Shown: positions 49,955-58,607, counted from the first letter of the stretch. The stretch is 64,000 nucleotides of DNA from UBA3910 sp964626065 (GCA_964626065.1 CAZVDE010000001.1:1-64000); one strand, 5' to 3'. The notes: generated by a model not told the origin, from the letters alone. Numbers and translations: made by a program.

Positions 49955-51666
49955 TGTCGCAATTATATTCGCCAACACTAAGGGAGACACCTGCGGAAGC
50001 GGAGATCGCCAGCCACCAACTCATGCTGCGTGCGGGTTTTTTACGCCGTTCCGCGGCGGGTATTTACTCTTACCTCCCCTTGGGATTGCGCGTCATTCGC
50101 AAGGTGGAAAGAATAATCAGAGAAGAGATGAATGCCATCGGGGGCCAGGAGGTCTTGCTGCCCATCGTGCAGCCGGCGGAACTGTGGCAAGAAACGGGCC
50201 GTTGGGCGGATTACGGCGCGGAGATGTTCCGCTTAAGCGATCGCAACGAACGCCTCTTCTGCCTAGGGCCCACACACGAGGAGATCATAACTGCCCTGGT
50301 TCGTTCTGAGGTGCGTTCGTACCGACAGCTCCCACTGCGCTTATACCAAATCCAGAATAAATACCGTGATGAAATCAGGCCCCGCTTCGGCTTAATGCGC
50401 GGCCGAGAATTTATCATGAAGGATATGTATTCCTTTGACCGCGATGAAAAAGCCCTGGATGAAAGCTATTGGCTGGCTTTTCATGCCTATGAACGTATTT
50501 TCGAACGCTGCGGAGTTAAGGCGCGTCCTGTGGAGGCTGATTCAGGTGCAATCGGAGGAGATGTGACCCACGAATTCATGGTTCTGGCGGACGCGGGCGA
50601 AGATTTAGTACTGCACTGCCAAAAATGCGGGTACGCTGCGAATGCGGAAAGGGCGGAAGGTGTTGCCGCCAAGAAAACCGAAGATTGGGCAGACAAGTGG
50701 AAACCGCTGCAAGAGGTGGCCACCCCGGCGGTTAGCACAATTGAACAGATTACTGACTTTTTAAATGTACAGGCCGCAGACTGCATTAAAACCCTAGTCT
50801 ACCGAGCGGACGGAAAACCGGTGGCTGCTTTGGTACGGGGGGATCATAACCTAAACGAGATTAAACTGCAAAAAACGCTCGGCTGCGAGGCACTGGAACT
50901 GGCCGATGACGAGACTATTAATGCGGTAACGGGCGGCCCCTTGGGCTTTACCGGGCCGGTAGGTTTAAATATCCCCCTTTACGGGGATTATGCGGTGCAA
51001 AACATGATTAATGCTGTGGCGGGGGCTAACAAGGGCGATCACCATTTAGTCAATGTCAATCTAACCAGGGATTTTGAGGTCACTGCCTTTGCCGATCTGC
51101 GCTTAATTGAAGCGGGAGATCCCTGCCCACGCTGTTCGGAGCCGCTTTTGGGCGCCAGAGGTATTGAAGTGGGGCAGGTTTTTAAGCTGGGCACAAAGTA
51201 TTCGAAGGCACTTGGTGCCACCTTTTTGCAGGAATCGGGCGAAGAAACCCCCCTAATTATGGGCTGCTACGGAATCGGTGTGGGCCGCACGGTAGCTGCC
51301 GTCATTGAAAAAAATCACGACCGTGACGGAATTATCTGGCCCATGAGCATAGCCCCCTATCAGGTTGTGGTGGTGCCCATTAGTTATAAAGATCCGCTCC
51401 AGGCAGAAGCGGCCCGGAAAATTTATACAGGATTGGAGCAGGCGGGCGTTGAAGTTGTCTTGGACGACCGGGATGAACGGCCCGGAGTCAAGTTTAAAGA
51501 TGCTGATCTGATCGGATTTCCCGTTCGCATCAATGTGGGCCCTAGATCACTGGAGCACGGAAACGTCGAAGTTATGCTGCGCCGCAGTAAAAAACTGGAG
51601 CAAGTGCCTGTGGATCAGGTTGTCCACGTCGTGCGGGAGATGATAAAGGATGGGGAAAAACAGTGA
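49948..51666 (+). CDS. proS: Prolyl-tRNA synthetase (bacterial type with editing domain)
   Basis: 572 residues. Class II motifs 1 (YLPLGLRVIRKVERII), 2 (RPRFGLMRGREFIMKDMYSFD, in two parts) and 3 (GCYGIGVGRTVAAVIE), the INS editing insertion (about 220-385) and an anticodon-binding C-terminus. It overlaps ispG by 7 bases and the glycosyltransferase by 4. Confidence 0.97.
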   Translation: MLMSQLYSPTLRETPAEAEIASHQLMLRAGFLRRSAAGIYSYLPLGLRVIRKVERIIREEMNAIGGQEVLLPIVQPAELWQETGRWADYGAEMFRLSDRNERLFCLGPTHEEIITALVRSEVRSYRQLPLRLYQIQNKYRDEIRPRFGLMRGREFIMKDMYSFDRDEKALDESYWLAFHAYERIFERCGVKARPVEADSGAIGGDVTHEFMVLADAGEDLVLHCQKCGYAANAERAEGVAAKKTEDWADKWKPLQEVATPAVSTIEQITDFLNVQAADCIKTLVYRADGKPVAALVRGDHNLNEIKLQKTLGCEALELADDETINAVTGGPLGFTGPVGLNIPLYGDYAVQNMINAVAGANKGDHHLVNVNLTRDFEVTAFADLRLIEAGDPCPRCSEPLLGARGIEVGQVFKLGTKYSKALGATFLQESGEETPLIMGCYGIGVGRTVAAVIEKNHDRDGIIWPMSIAPYQVVVVPISYKDPLQAEAARKIYTGLEQAGVEVVLDDRDERPGVKFKDADLIGFPVRINVGPRSLEHGNVEVMLRRSKKLEQVPVDQVVHVVREMIKDGEKQ

Positions 51667-52289
51667 AAACAGCGGCCATTGTTCCGGCCTATAACGAGGA
51701 GAAAACGGTGGGGGCGGTCATTGCTACGCTTCTTAACTGTCCGTCCGTGCAGGAAGTAATCGTCGTCAGCGATGGCTCTTCCGACAATACCGCGCAGATC
51801 GCCCGAGACTATGCAGTAACGCTGGTTGATCTGAAGACGAACGTGGGAAAAGGTGGGGCCATGAAAGCAGGTGCTGCCGAAACGGACTGCGAGGTCCTGG
51901 TCTTTGTCGATGCGGACCTGGTTGGTTTGCGCTGCGAACATATTGAAACGCTGCTGCAGCCCGTGCTGTCCCAAAAGACCGCCATGAGCATCGGGGTCTT
52001 TTCGGAAGGCCGCCCCTCCACCGACCTGGCACAGAAAATTGCGCCATCCCTTTCCGGCCAGAGGGCTATTAGAAAAGAACTTTTCGATCAAGTGCCTAAT
52101 TTAGAGCACAGCCGCTACGGAGTGGAACTGGCTTTAACCCGCTACGCGGAGCAGCGGGGTGTGGACATTGTTGCGGTACCGCTGCCCGCCCTATCCCAGA
52201 TCGTCAAGGAAAAGAAACTGGGTTTTGTCAAGGGGGTCAAAGCCAGGCTGGAAATGTATAAAGACATTATTAAATCAATCAAGCTGTAA
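51663..52289 (+). CDS. Glycosyltransferase family 2 protein
   Basis: 208 residues from GTG 51663. GT-A fold with AAIVPAYNEEKTVGAVI, VSDGSSDNT, NVGKGGAMKAG and the metal-binding VFVDADL. Resembles the glucosyl-3-phosphoglycerate synthase / dolichol-phosphate mannose synthase branch. No membrane helix. It is tightly coupled to proS (4-base overlap) and precedes polC, a place where no glycosyltransferase is expected. Acceptor unknown. Confidence 0.88.
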   Translation: MKTAAIVPAYNEEKTVGAVIATLLNCPSVQEVIVVSDGSSDNTAQIARDYAVTLVDLKTNVGKGGAMKAGAAETDCEVLVFVDADLVGLRCEHIETLLQPVLSQKTAMSIGVFSEGRPSTDLAQKIAPSLSGQRAIRKELFDQVPNLEHSRYGVELALTRYAEQRGVDIVAVPLPALSQIVKEKKLGFVKGVKARLEMYKDIIKSIKL

Positions 52290-52312
52290 ACGTTGTTATA
52301 GAGGTGAATTTT

Positions 52313-55300
52313 GTGGCTTCATATTTCTTAAAACCTGAAAAAGATGACTTTTTGAGCTCACTGCACCCCGACCCCCTCCTTGATCAGGTACAGATCAAAG
52401 AAATCGGTATCGACCCGGAGCGCCACAGGTGGGTGTTTTTTTTGCGCGGCGCGCAACTGGGCAGCGAAGAGTTGTGGTTGGAAGTCGCGGCAGCAGTCAA
52501 GAATACGGTACCCCAGGTCGCTGAAGTAAGGTTTGCTTGGGAAGAGGAAAGCGATGATGATTATTTAAAAAAGGCGATTGAGCAGGTCACTTTTGCCCAA
52601 ACCCAAACGGCGGCCGCTGCGGAAGGGAATAATAACCAAAACGGCAGCAATCGCGGGCGCGGCCGAGGCAGGAGGCGCAACTTACTCCAGGATTCAATCC
52701 GCGGCGAGCCCGTACCCCTAATTGAACTGCAAGAAGAAACGCGCGGGGTGGTCATTTGCGGTGAAGTGGTGTCCTATACCGCCCGTTTAACGCGCACAGG
52801 CGCCACATTGGTCATTTTTGATCTGTATGATTTAACCGATACGTTAAGCTGCAAAGTGTTTCTGGACGATCCGGAGGAACTCAAAATCAAAAAAGGCGAT
52901 TGGCTGAAAGTAAGGGGAAATCTGCAGTTTCAATCCTTTGATAACCAGCTTTCCCTGATGGTGCAGGCCATAAGCCCTGCCCAGGCCCCCCCGGTTTTGA
53001 TGGATGATGCGCCCGAGAAACGAATTGAACTGCACCTGCATACCAAAATGAGCGGCCTTGACGGCGTCATTGATGTTGACCGGGCGGTAGAAATGGCCGC
53101 TTCCTTGGGACATGAAGCGGTTGCCATTACCGATCACGGCGTTGTACAGGCTTTTCCCCAGGCCTATCGGGCGGGCAAAAGCCGCGGCATTAAAATAATC
53201 TATGGGGTGGAGGGTTATTTAATCGATGATCCCGACTCAAAAGAGCGCGGTTACCATATTGTCATTTTGGCCCGCAGCAGGGCGGGGCTAAAGAATCTTT
53301 ACCGCATCATTTCCCACTCCCACCTGCACCATTTCTATCACCGCCCCCGCATTCCTCGGGATTTGCTAAAAGCAAATCGCGACGGCTTGCTTTTGGGCTC
53401 GGCCTGTGAAGCGGGGGAAGTATACAGGGCCGTATTAAATCAAAATCCGCAAGCTTTAGAGATCGCTTCATTTTACGATTATCTGGAGATCCAGCCCCTG
53501 GGCAACAACGAATTTTTGTTGAACACTCCCGCGGGTGCACCCGGGGCGGTGCCGGTGCGCAGCCAAGAAGATTTAATTCGCTTCAACCGAGAAATTGTGA
53601 AAATGGGTGAGCAGCTGAAAATTCCGGTTGTGGCCACGGGCGATGTCCATTTTTTACGGCCGGAAGACAGTTTCGTGCGCACCATTTTATTAGCGGGCCA
53701 GGGGTTTGAAGATGCGGAACGCCAAGCGCCTCTTTATTACCGCACCACCGCTGAAATGCTGGAAGAATTTGCTTACCTAGGGCCCCGCAAGGCGCTGGAA
53801 GTTGTGGTTGAAAACCCCCGAGCGATCGCAAATCAAATCGAAGAATTAATGCCGGTGCCCGAAGGCCTGCATCCGCCTAAGCTTGATAATGCGGAAGAAC
53901 TGCTGCGGGACATGACCTATGCGACGGCAGGGCAGATTTACGGGCCCGCTTTGCCCCGGTTGGTACAAGCCCGGCTGGAGCGCGAACTAAAGGCCATTAC
54001 GGGCAATGGGTATGCTTCACTATATTTGATCGCCCACAAGCTTGTAAAAAAATCGCTGGATGAGGGTTATTTAGTCGGTTCGCGAGGTTCAGTCGGATCT
54101 TCTTTAGTGGCAACCATGTGCGCCATCACCGAAGTCAACCCGCTGCCGCCCCACTATGTATGTGCAGAATGCTTTTGGCATCAGTTTTTCACGGAAGGGG
54201 AGGCAGGCTGCGGGGTGGATCTGCCTCGGAAAGATTGCCCCCGGTGCGGCACAGAGCTGCAGCGGCTGGGCTTTGATATTCCCTTCGAAGTGTTCATGGG
54301 TTTTCACGGTGACAAGGTGCCCGATATTGATCTGAATTTTAGCGGCGACTACCAGGCCGAAATCCATGCTTATACTGAAGAATTGTTTGGAGCGGATCGG
54401 GTCTACCGCGCCGGTACTATTGGCACTTTGGCGGATAAAACGGCCTATGGCTTCATCATGAAATATCTCGAACAGGTCAATCAGACAAAACGGGCCGCCG
54501 AGGTCAACAGGCTTGTTGACAAACTATCCGGGGTGCGGCGCACAACCGGACAGCACCCGGGGGGCATGGTAGTTGTACCGGAAGGACTGGATATTTTGGA
54601 TTTCACGCCTATCCAGCATCCTGCCAATGATGCCACAAGCGGTATCATCACAACCCATTTTGAGTATCATGCGCTAGATGATAGCTTAGTGAAACTGGAT
54701 ATTCTGGGCCATGATGATCCCACCATGCTGCGTGTCCTGCAAGATCTGACGGATGTGCCCGTTTTAGAAATCGAATTGGATGAGCCCCAAACGATGGCGC
54801 TGTTTTCCGGCCTGGACAGCCTGGGAATTGAAGAAGAACAAATTGGCACCCCCGTTGGCACCCTGGGAATTCCGGAGTTCGGCACCAAATTTGTCCGACA
54901 GATGCTCATTGAGACCAAACCAAAGACATTTAGTGATCTGGTCCGTATCAGCGGGCTTTCCCACGGTACCAATGTGTGGACAAATAATGCTCAGGAGCTG
55001 ATCAAAGCGGGCACAACCACGCTCAGCGATGTGATTGCAACCCGAGATGATATCATGACCTATCTCATTTTGCGGGGTTTAGAGCCGGGCGATGCCTTCC
55101 GCATCATGGAACAGGTACGGCGGGGGCGGGGCTTGAGCGGGGACGATGTTGCTCTTTTGCATAAATCTAATGTGCCGCAGTGGTATATTGATTCCTGCCA
55201 AAAAATTAGCTACATGTTTCCCAAGGCACACGCGGTGGCTTATGTGATGATGGCCTTTAGAATCGCTTACTTTAAAGTCCATTATCCGCTGCCGTTTTAC

Positions 55301-55741
55301 GCCGCATTGTTTTCGCTGCGCTCGGGCGAGTTCGATGCCCAGCTGATCTGCCAAGGAGAAGGCCGCATCCGCGCCGAAGTGGAGGCAATCAATGCTAAGG
55401 GTTTCGATGCCACCGCCCGCGAACGCTCCACCGTCACTCAATTGGAGATCGTGCTGGAGGCGATGGCCAGGGGGATTGAATTTTTGCCGGTTGATTTGTA
55501 TAAATCCGATCAACAGCAGTTTTTGATCCAGGCAGGCGCCTTGCGTCCGCCCTTGGCTTCTCTGCAGGGTGTAGGCGTAAATGCTGCCGCCAGGATTGTT
55601 CAGGCGCGAGAAGAAGGGGAATTTATCTCCATTGAAGATTTACGGCAAAAATCCGGTGTAACAAAGGCTGTCCTGGAGACGCTGCGGGCACACGGCTGCC
55701 TGCAGGGCCTGCCTGAAACGAACCAATTGACACTTTTCTAG
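52313..55741 (+). CDS. polC: DNA polymerase III PolC, lacking the exonuclease insertion
   Basis: 1142 residues from GTG 52313, with AGAGGTG 6 bases upstream. In order: N-terminal region, Arg/Asn-rich linker (about 100-125), OB fold (about 140-225) and PHP domain (about 235-455; ELHLHTKMSG, AITDHGVVQ, YGVEGYL, RGYHIVILA, GSACEAGEV, TGDVHFL). A zinc knuckle (CAEC...CPRC), the palm PDIDLNFSGDYQ and fingers with RTTGQHPGGMVVVP follow. The DnaQ-type proofreading domain that normally interrupts PHP is missing: GVEGYLIDDPDS runs straight into KERGYHIVI. Usual PolC length is about 1430. Main leading-strand polymerase of Bacillota. Confidence 0.95.
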   Translation: MASYFLKPEKDDFLSSLHPDPLLDQVQIKEIGIDPERHRWVFFLRGAQLGSEELWLEVAAAVKNTVPQVAEVRFAWEEESDDDYLKKAIEQVTFAQTQTAAAAEGNNNQNGSNRGRGRGRRRNLLQDSIRGEPVPLIELQEETRGVVICGEVVSYTARLTRTGATLVIFDLYDLTDTLSCKVFLDDPEELKIKKGDWLKVRGNLQFQSFDNQLSLMVQAISPAQAPPVLMDDAPEKRIELHLHTKMSGLDGVIDVDRAVEMAASLGHEAVAITDHGVVQAFPQAYRAGKSRGIKIIYGVEGYLIDDPDSKERGYHIVILARSRAGLKNLYRIISHSHLHHFYHRPRIPRDLLKANRDGLLLGSACEAGEVYRAVLNQNPQALEIASFYDYLEIQPLGNNEFLLNTPAGAPGAVPVRSQEDLIRFNREIVKMGEQLKIPVVATGDVHFLRPEDSFVRTILLAGQGFEDAERQAPLYYRTTAEMLEEFAYLGPRKALEVVVENPRAIANQIEELMPVPEGLHPPKLDNAEELLRDMTYATAGQIYGPALPRLVQARLERELKAITGNGYASLYLIAHKLVKKSLDEGYLVGSRGSVGSSLVATMCAITEVNPLPPHYVCAECFWHQFFTEGEAGCGVDLPRKDCPRCGTELQRLGFDIPFEVFMGFHGDKVPDIDLNFSGDYQAEIHAYTEELFGADRVYRAGTIGTLADKTAYGFIMKYLEQVNQTKRAAEVNRLVDKLSGVRRTTGQHPGGMVVVPEGLDILDFTPIQHPANDATSGIITTHFEYHALDDSLVKLDILGHDDPTMLRVLQDLTDVPVLEIELDEPQTMALFSGLDSLGIEEEQIGTPVGTLGIPEFGTKFVRQMLIETKPKTFSDLVRISGLSHGTNVWTNNAQELIKAGTTTLSDVIATRDDIMTYLILRGLEPGDAFRIMEQVRRGRGLSGDDVALLHKSNVPQWYIDSCQKISYMFPKAHAVAYVMMAFRIAYFKVHYPLPFYAALFSLRSGEFDAQLICQGEGRIRAEVEAINAKGFDATARERSTVTQLEIVLEAMARGIEFLPVDLYKSDQQQFLIQAGALRPPLASLQGVGVNAAARIVQAREEGEFISIEDLRQKSGVTKAVLETLRAHGCLQGLPETNQLTLF

Positions 55742-55756
55742 ATTTTGTGATATAAT
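55727..55756 (+). promoter_or_regulatory. Sigma-A promoter of the rimP-nusA-infB operon
   Basis: TTGACA at 55727-55732, 18-base spacer, TATAAT at 55751-55756; both boxes are perfect consensus. The -35 lies within the last codons of polC. Start near 55763, leaving a leader of about 100 bases. Confidence 0.9.
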
Positions 55757-55785
55757 AAAGTGTGTTTAACTGAGGACTGGCCGGG

Positions 55786-55848
55786 AGAGTGGGATTGACC
55801 CACTCTTTTGACGTATAGCCTTGGAAAACAGAACCAATTAGGTCAAAA
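55786..55848 (+). promoter_or_regulatory. Leader hairpins of rimP-nusA, possible attenuator
   Basis: AGAGTGGG (55786?-55793 region, core GAGTGGG 55787-55793), loop ATTGA, CCCACTC (55799-55805) followed by TTTTG forms a terminator-like hairpin. TTTTGAC (55806-55812) can also pair with GTCAAAA (55842-55848), which touches the AAAGGAG at 55846-55852. NusA-dependent autoregulation is inferred from its position. Confidence 0.55.
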
Positions 55849-55865
55849 GGAGCGGCTGTAGGGCG

Positions 55866-56327
55866 ATGAGCAGGAAAAACATAGAAGAGCTTGTTAGCGG
55901 TTGGGTGGAAGGCATTCTTGCCGAAGGCGAATTGGAACTGGTGGATGTGGAATACAAAAAAGAGCAGCAGGGGTGGGTGCTCAGGGTTTTCCTTGATAAG
56001 CCGGGAGGCATCAATATTGAAGACTGCCAGCAAGTCAGCCGGCTTTTAGATGAAAAGCTAGATTTGGAAGATCCTATTCCGGGGGCCTATTCCTTGGAGG
56101 TCTCCTCTCCCGGTATAGAACGCCCCTTAACCAAAGCAAGGGATTACGAGCGCTTCGCCGGACGTTTGGCGGAGATTCGCACTTACAGCGGTTTATATGG
56201 CCGCAAAAGATTTCAAGGTGTTTTGCAGGGCCTACAAGGGGAAAAAGTATTAATGGACTTTGAAGGGGAAACTATTGAAATCCCCTTACAGCTGATAGCC
56301 AAGGCCAATTTGGCCCCGGATTTTTGA
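55866..56327 (+). CDS. rimP: Ribosome maturation factor RimP
   Basis: 153 residues from ATG 55866. The ribosome site is weak or distant: AAAGGAG ends 13 bases upstream. N-terminal domain with ELVDVEYKKEQQGWVLRVFLDKPGGINIEDCQQVSR and SLEVSSPGIERPLTKARDYERF, then a small SH3-like C-terminus. RimP is needed for early 30S assembly. rimP-nusA-rnpM-ylxQ-infB-rbfA is the classical operon. Confidence 0.96.
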   Translation: MSRKNIEELVSGWVEGILAEGELELVDVEYKKEQQGWVLRVFLDKPGGINIEDCQQVSRLLDEKLDLEDPIPGAYSLEVSSPGIERPLTKARDYERFAGRLAEIRTYSGLYGRKRFQGVLQGLQGEKVLMDFEGETIEIPLQLIAKANLAPDF

Positions 56328-56343
56328 GGGTGGAGGTCTAAAA

Positions 56344-57729
56344 ATGAATCTGGAGTTAATCAGTGCTTTAAGCGAATTGGAAAAGGAACGGGGTATTTCG
56401 GCGGAAATACTATTAGAGGCCATTGAGACGGCCATCGTTTCAGCTTATAAAAAGAATTACGGGGCCACTTCGTCTTCGGGCGTCCGGGTAGAACTTGATC
56501 CTAAATCGGGCAAGATGGGGGTCTATTCTAGGCGGGTTGTCGTACCCGAGGTCCAAGATGAGACTCTGGAGATTTCACTGGAAGACGCTTTAGCGCTTGA
56601 TCGCAGTTACGAAGTGGGCCACATAGTGGAACAGGAAGTGACCCCGGCAGATTTCGGCAGAATCGCCGCCCAAACCGCCAAACAAGTCGTGATTCAGAAA
56701 ATTAGGGAGGCCGAACGTTCCATAGTCTACGATGTTTACTCCAATCGCGAAGGCGATGTGGTTATGGGCACGGTGCAGAGGCCTGATCGCCGCCAGCTCA
56801 TCGTCGATTTGGGGGATGTGGAGGCCGTCGTGCCTTTAAGCGAGCAGATCCCTAATGAGCATTACAGCCAGCATATGAAACTGCGTTTTTATATCAATGA
56901 AGTGAGGCAGAGCAGCCGGGGGCCCCAAATATTTCTCAGCCGCACTCACCCCGGATTACTGCGGGCCCTTTTCGAACTAGAAGTACCCGAGGTGCAAAGC
57001 GGGGAGGTAGAGATTAAGGCGGTTGCCCGGGAAGCGGGCAATCGTTCTAAAGTCGCGGTTTACAGCAGAGACCCCGATATTGACCCGGTGGGCGCCTGCG
57101 TCGGTGCTAGGGGCTCTAGGGTGCAGGCTGTTGTGGCCGAATTGGGCGATGAAAAAATTGATATTATCGAATGGGTCCCCAATTTGGAGGAATTTATCAA
57201 GAATGCCCTCAGCCCGGCCAAGGTTCTTTATGTGCGCCTAGACGAAAGCGAAAAGGTGGCCCATACTGTCGTGCCCAATGACCAACTTTCTTTGGCGATA
57301 GGCAAGGAAGGCCAAAACGCCCGTTTAGCGGCGCGTTTAACCGGCTGGCGCATCGATATTAAGGATGAAGAACAGGCAGAGGAATTCTTTGCCGCCTTAG
57401 ATCTTGCTGAAGCCAAAGCACAAGCTGAAACGGAAGCGGAAGCGGCAAAGATAAAAGAAGCCGAGGCGGAAAAACATGCGGTCGAGGTCGAAAAACCGGC
57501 CGTTGCGGAGATCAGTGAGGAGGAACTGGCGAGCCTGACCAATGTGATGAAACGCAAGAGCTGGCAGGAGCGATTCGGTACTCTAGATATAGAAAGCCTA
57601 GATGAAGAAGGGGAAGATACTCCCCAGGAAAAGCAGGAACCGGAGAAGGCGAAGAAGAAGAAAGAGAGGGTCATTACGGATCTTTCCCAGCTTGATTCGA
57701 TAGATTTTAAATTCGATGATGAGAAATAG
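56344..57729 (+). CDS. nusA: Transcription termination/antitermination factor NusA
   Basis: 461 residues. N-terminal RNA-polymerase-binding domain (about 1-130), S1 domain (about 135-200), and two KH domains (about 200-345; SRDPDIDPVGACVGARGSRV, LSLAIGKEGQNARLAARLTGWRIDI). The last 115 residues form a strongly charged Glu/Lys-rich tail, absent in the 371-residue B. subtilis protein and unlike the acidic repeats of E. coli NusA. Confidence 0.96.
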   Translation: MNLELISALSELEKERGISAEILLEAIETAIVSAYKKNYGATSSSGVRVELDPKSGKMGVYSRRVVVPEVQDETLEISLEDALALDRSYEVGHIVEQEVTPADFGRIAAQTAKQVVIQKIREAERSIVYDVYSNREGDVVMGTVQRPDRRQLIVDLGDVEAVVPLSEQIPNEHYSQHMKLRFYINEVRQSSRGPQIFLSRTHPGLLRALFELEVPEVQSGEVEIKAVAREAGNRSKVAVYSRDPDIDPVGACVGARGSRVQAVVAELGDEKIDIIEWVPNLEEFIKNALSPAKVLYVRLDESEKVAHTVVPNDQLSLAIGKEGQNARLAARLTGWRIDIKDEEQAEEFFAALDLAEAKAQAETEAEAAKIKEAEAEKHAVEVEKPAVAEISEEELASLTNVMKRKSWQERFGTLDIESLDEEGEDTPQEKQEPEKAKKKKERVITDLSQLDSIDFKFDDEK

Positions 57730-57739
57730 GTGATCTTTC

Positions 57740-58012
57740 ATGCGGAGGCGACATGTCCCCATGCGCACTTGTGTTGGCTGCCGCGCTTCCTTTCCCAAAA
57801 AGGATTTAATGCGCGTTGTGCGCGTCCCGGAGGGAAAAGTTGAATTGGATTTAACCGGTAAACGATCGGGGCGCGGCGCATATCTGTGCCGCAATACGGG
57901 CTGCCTCCATTTGGCGGCCAAGGGCCGGCAGCTGGAGCGGGCTTTGGGCACGGAAATTCGCGCCGAGATCATAGAAGAAATCAAAAGGGTTTTACATGAA
58001 CAAGATCTATAA
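57740..58012 (+). CDS. rnpM: RnpM (YlxR), RNase P modulator
   Basis: 90 residues. YlxR family pattern PMRTCVGCRASFPKKDLMRVVR ... GKRSGRGAYLCRNTGCL. Binds RNA and, in B. subtilis, modulates RNase P. The nusA-rnpM-ylxQ-infB order is standard; overlaps ylxQ by 17 bases. Confidence 0.94.
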   Translation: MRRRHVPMRTCVGCRASFPKKDLMRVVRVPEGKVELDLTGKRSGRGAYLCRNTGCLHLAAKGRQLERALGTEIRAEIIEEIKRVLHEQDL

Positions 58013-58319
58013 TTATTTGGGTTTAGCCCAGCGCGCCGGGCGAATTGCCTCCGGGGAACAAGCTGTCGGGGGAAGCCTTGCGCGGCGAAAGGTGCACTTA
58101 GTCCTTATTGCAGTTGATGCCTCTGACAACACGCGCAGCAGATTTATGTCACTGGCCCGAAGACATGGCGCAGAGTACGAAATATTTGGTGAAAAGAGCC
58201 TGTTAGGCCACGCCATCGGAAAATCGCCACGGGCTGTCGTCGGTATTCTGGATCGAAATTTTGCCAACGTAATTCAGACTCAAATTGAGGGGTCAGTGCA
58301 GGAGAATAACAAGGAGTGA
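57996..58319 (+). CDS. ylxQ: YlxQ, L7Ae/L30e-family RNA-binding protein
   Basis: 107 residues from ATG 57996. L7Ae fold: YLGLAQRAGRIASGEQAV, VHLVLIAVDASDNTR, GRRHG-like turn, then AIGKSPRAVVGILDRNFA. Thought to bind kink-turn RNA; cellular role unclear. Immediately before infB, sharing its ribosome site (AAGGAG). Confidence 0.92.
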   Translation: MNKIYNYLGLAQRAGRIASGEQAVGGSLARRKVHLVLIAVDASDNTRSRFMSLARRHGAEYEIFGEKSLLGHAIGKSPRAVVGILDRNFANVIQTQIEGSVQENNKE

Positions 58320-58324
58320 TGCTG

Positions 58325-58507
58325 ATGAAGAAAATAAGAATTTACGAGTTGGCAAAAGAACTCGATTTAGAAAGCAAGGTGCTAATAACGTTTTTAAATG
58401 ATCTGGGCGCTGACGTCTCCAGCCACATGAGCAGTATTGAGGGGGACATTGCGGAGATGATCCGTGATCACTTCGCCGCGCCGAAGGAGGAACCGGCCGA
58501 TCAACCC
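58325..58507 (+). CDS. infB: Translation initiation factor IF-2, N-terminal part (cut by gap)
   Basis: 61 residues from ATG 58325, eight bases after AAGGAG; upstream GTG 58316 and ATG 58319 overlap that site. MKKIRIYELAKELDLESKVLI is the IF2_N domain, then a Pro/Glu/Ala-rich start of the linker. The gap then removes the linker and most of the second IF2_N region. The frame before and after the 100 N differs, so the true gap length must be a multiple of three, not 100. Confidence 0.9.
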
Positions 58508-58607
58508 NNNNNNNNNNNNNNNNNNNNNNNNNNNNNNNNNNNNNNNNNNNNNNNNNNNNNNNNNNNNNNNNNNNNNNNNNNNNNNNNNNNNNNNNNNNNN
58601 NNNNNNN
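58508..58607. other. Assembly gap (exactly 100 N) inside infB
   Basis: 100 N replace the linker of IF-2. This region is often repetitive and low in complexity, which may explain the failed assembly. Confidence 0.99.

Noticed and set aside
58464..58607. infB start upstream of the second gap at 58464
   Set aside because: That frame differs from the real IF-2 N-terminus (ATG 58325), and its first residues match nothing in the family.
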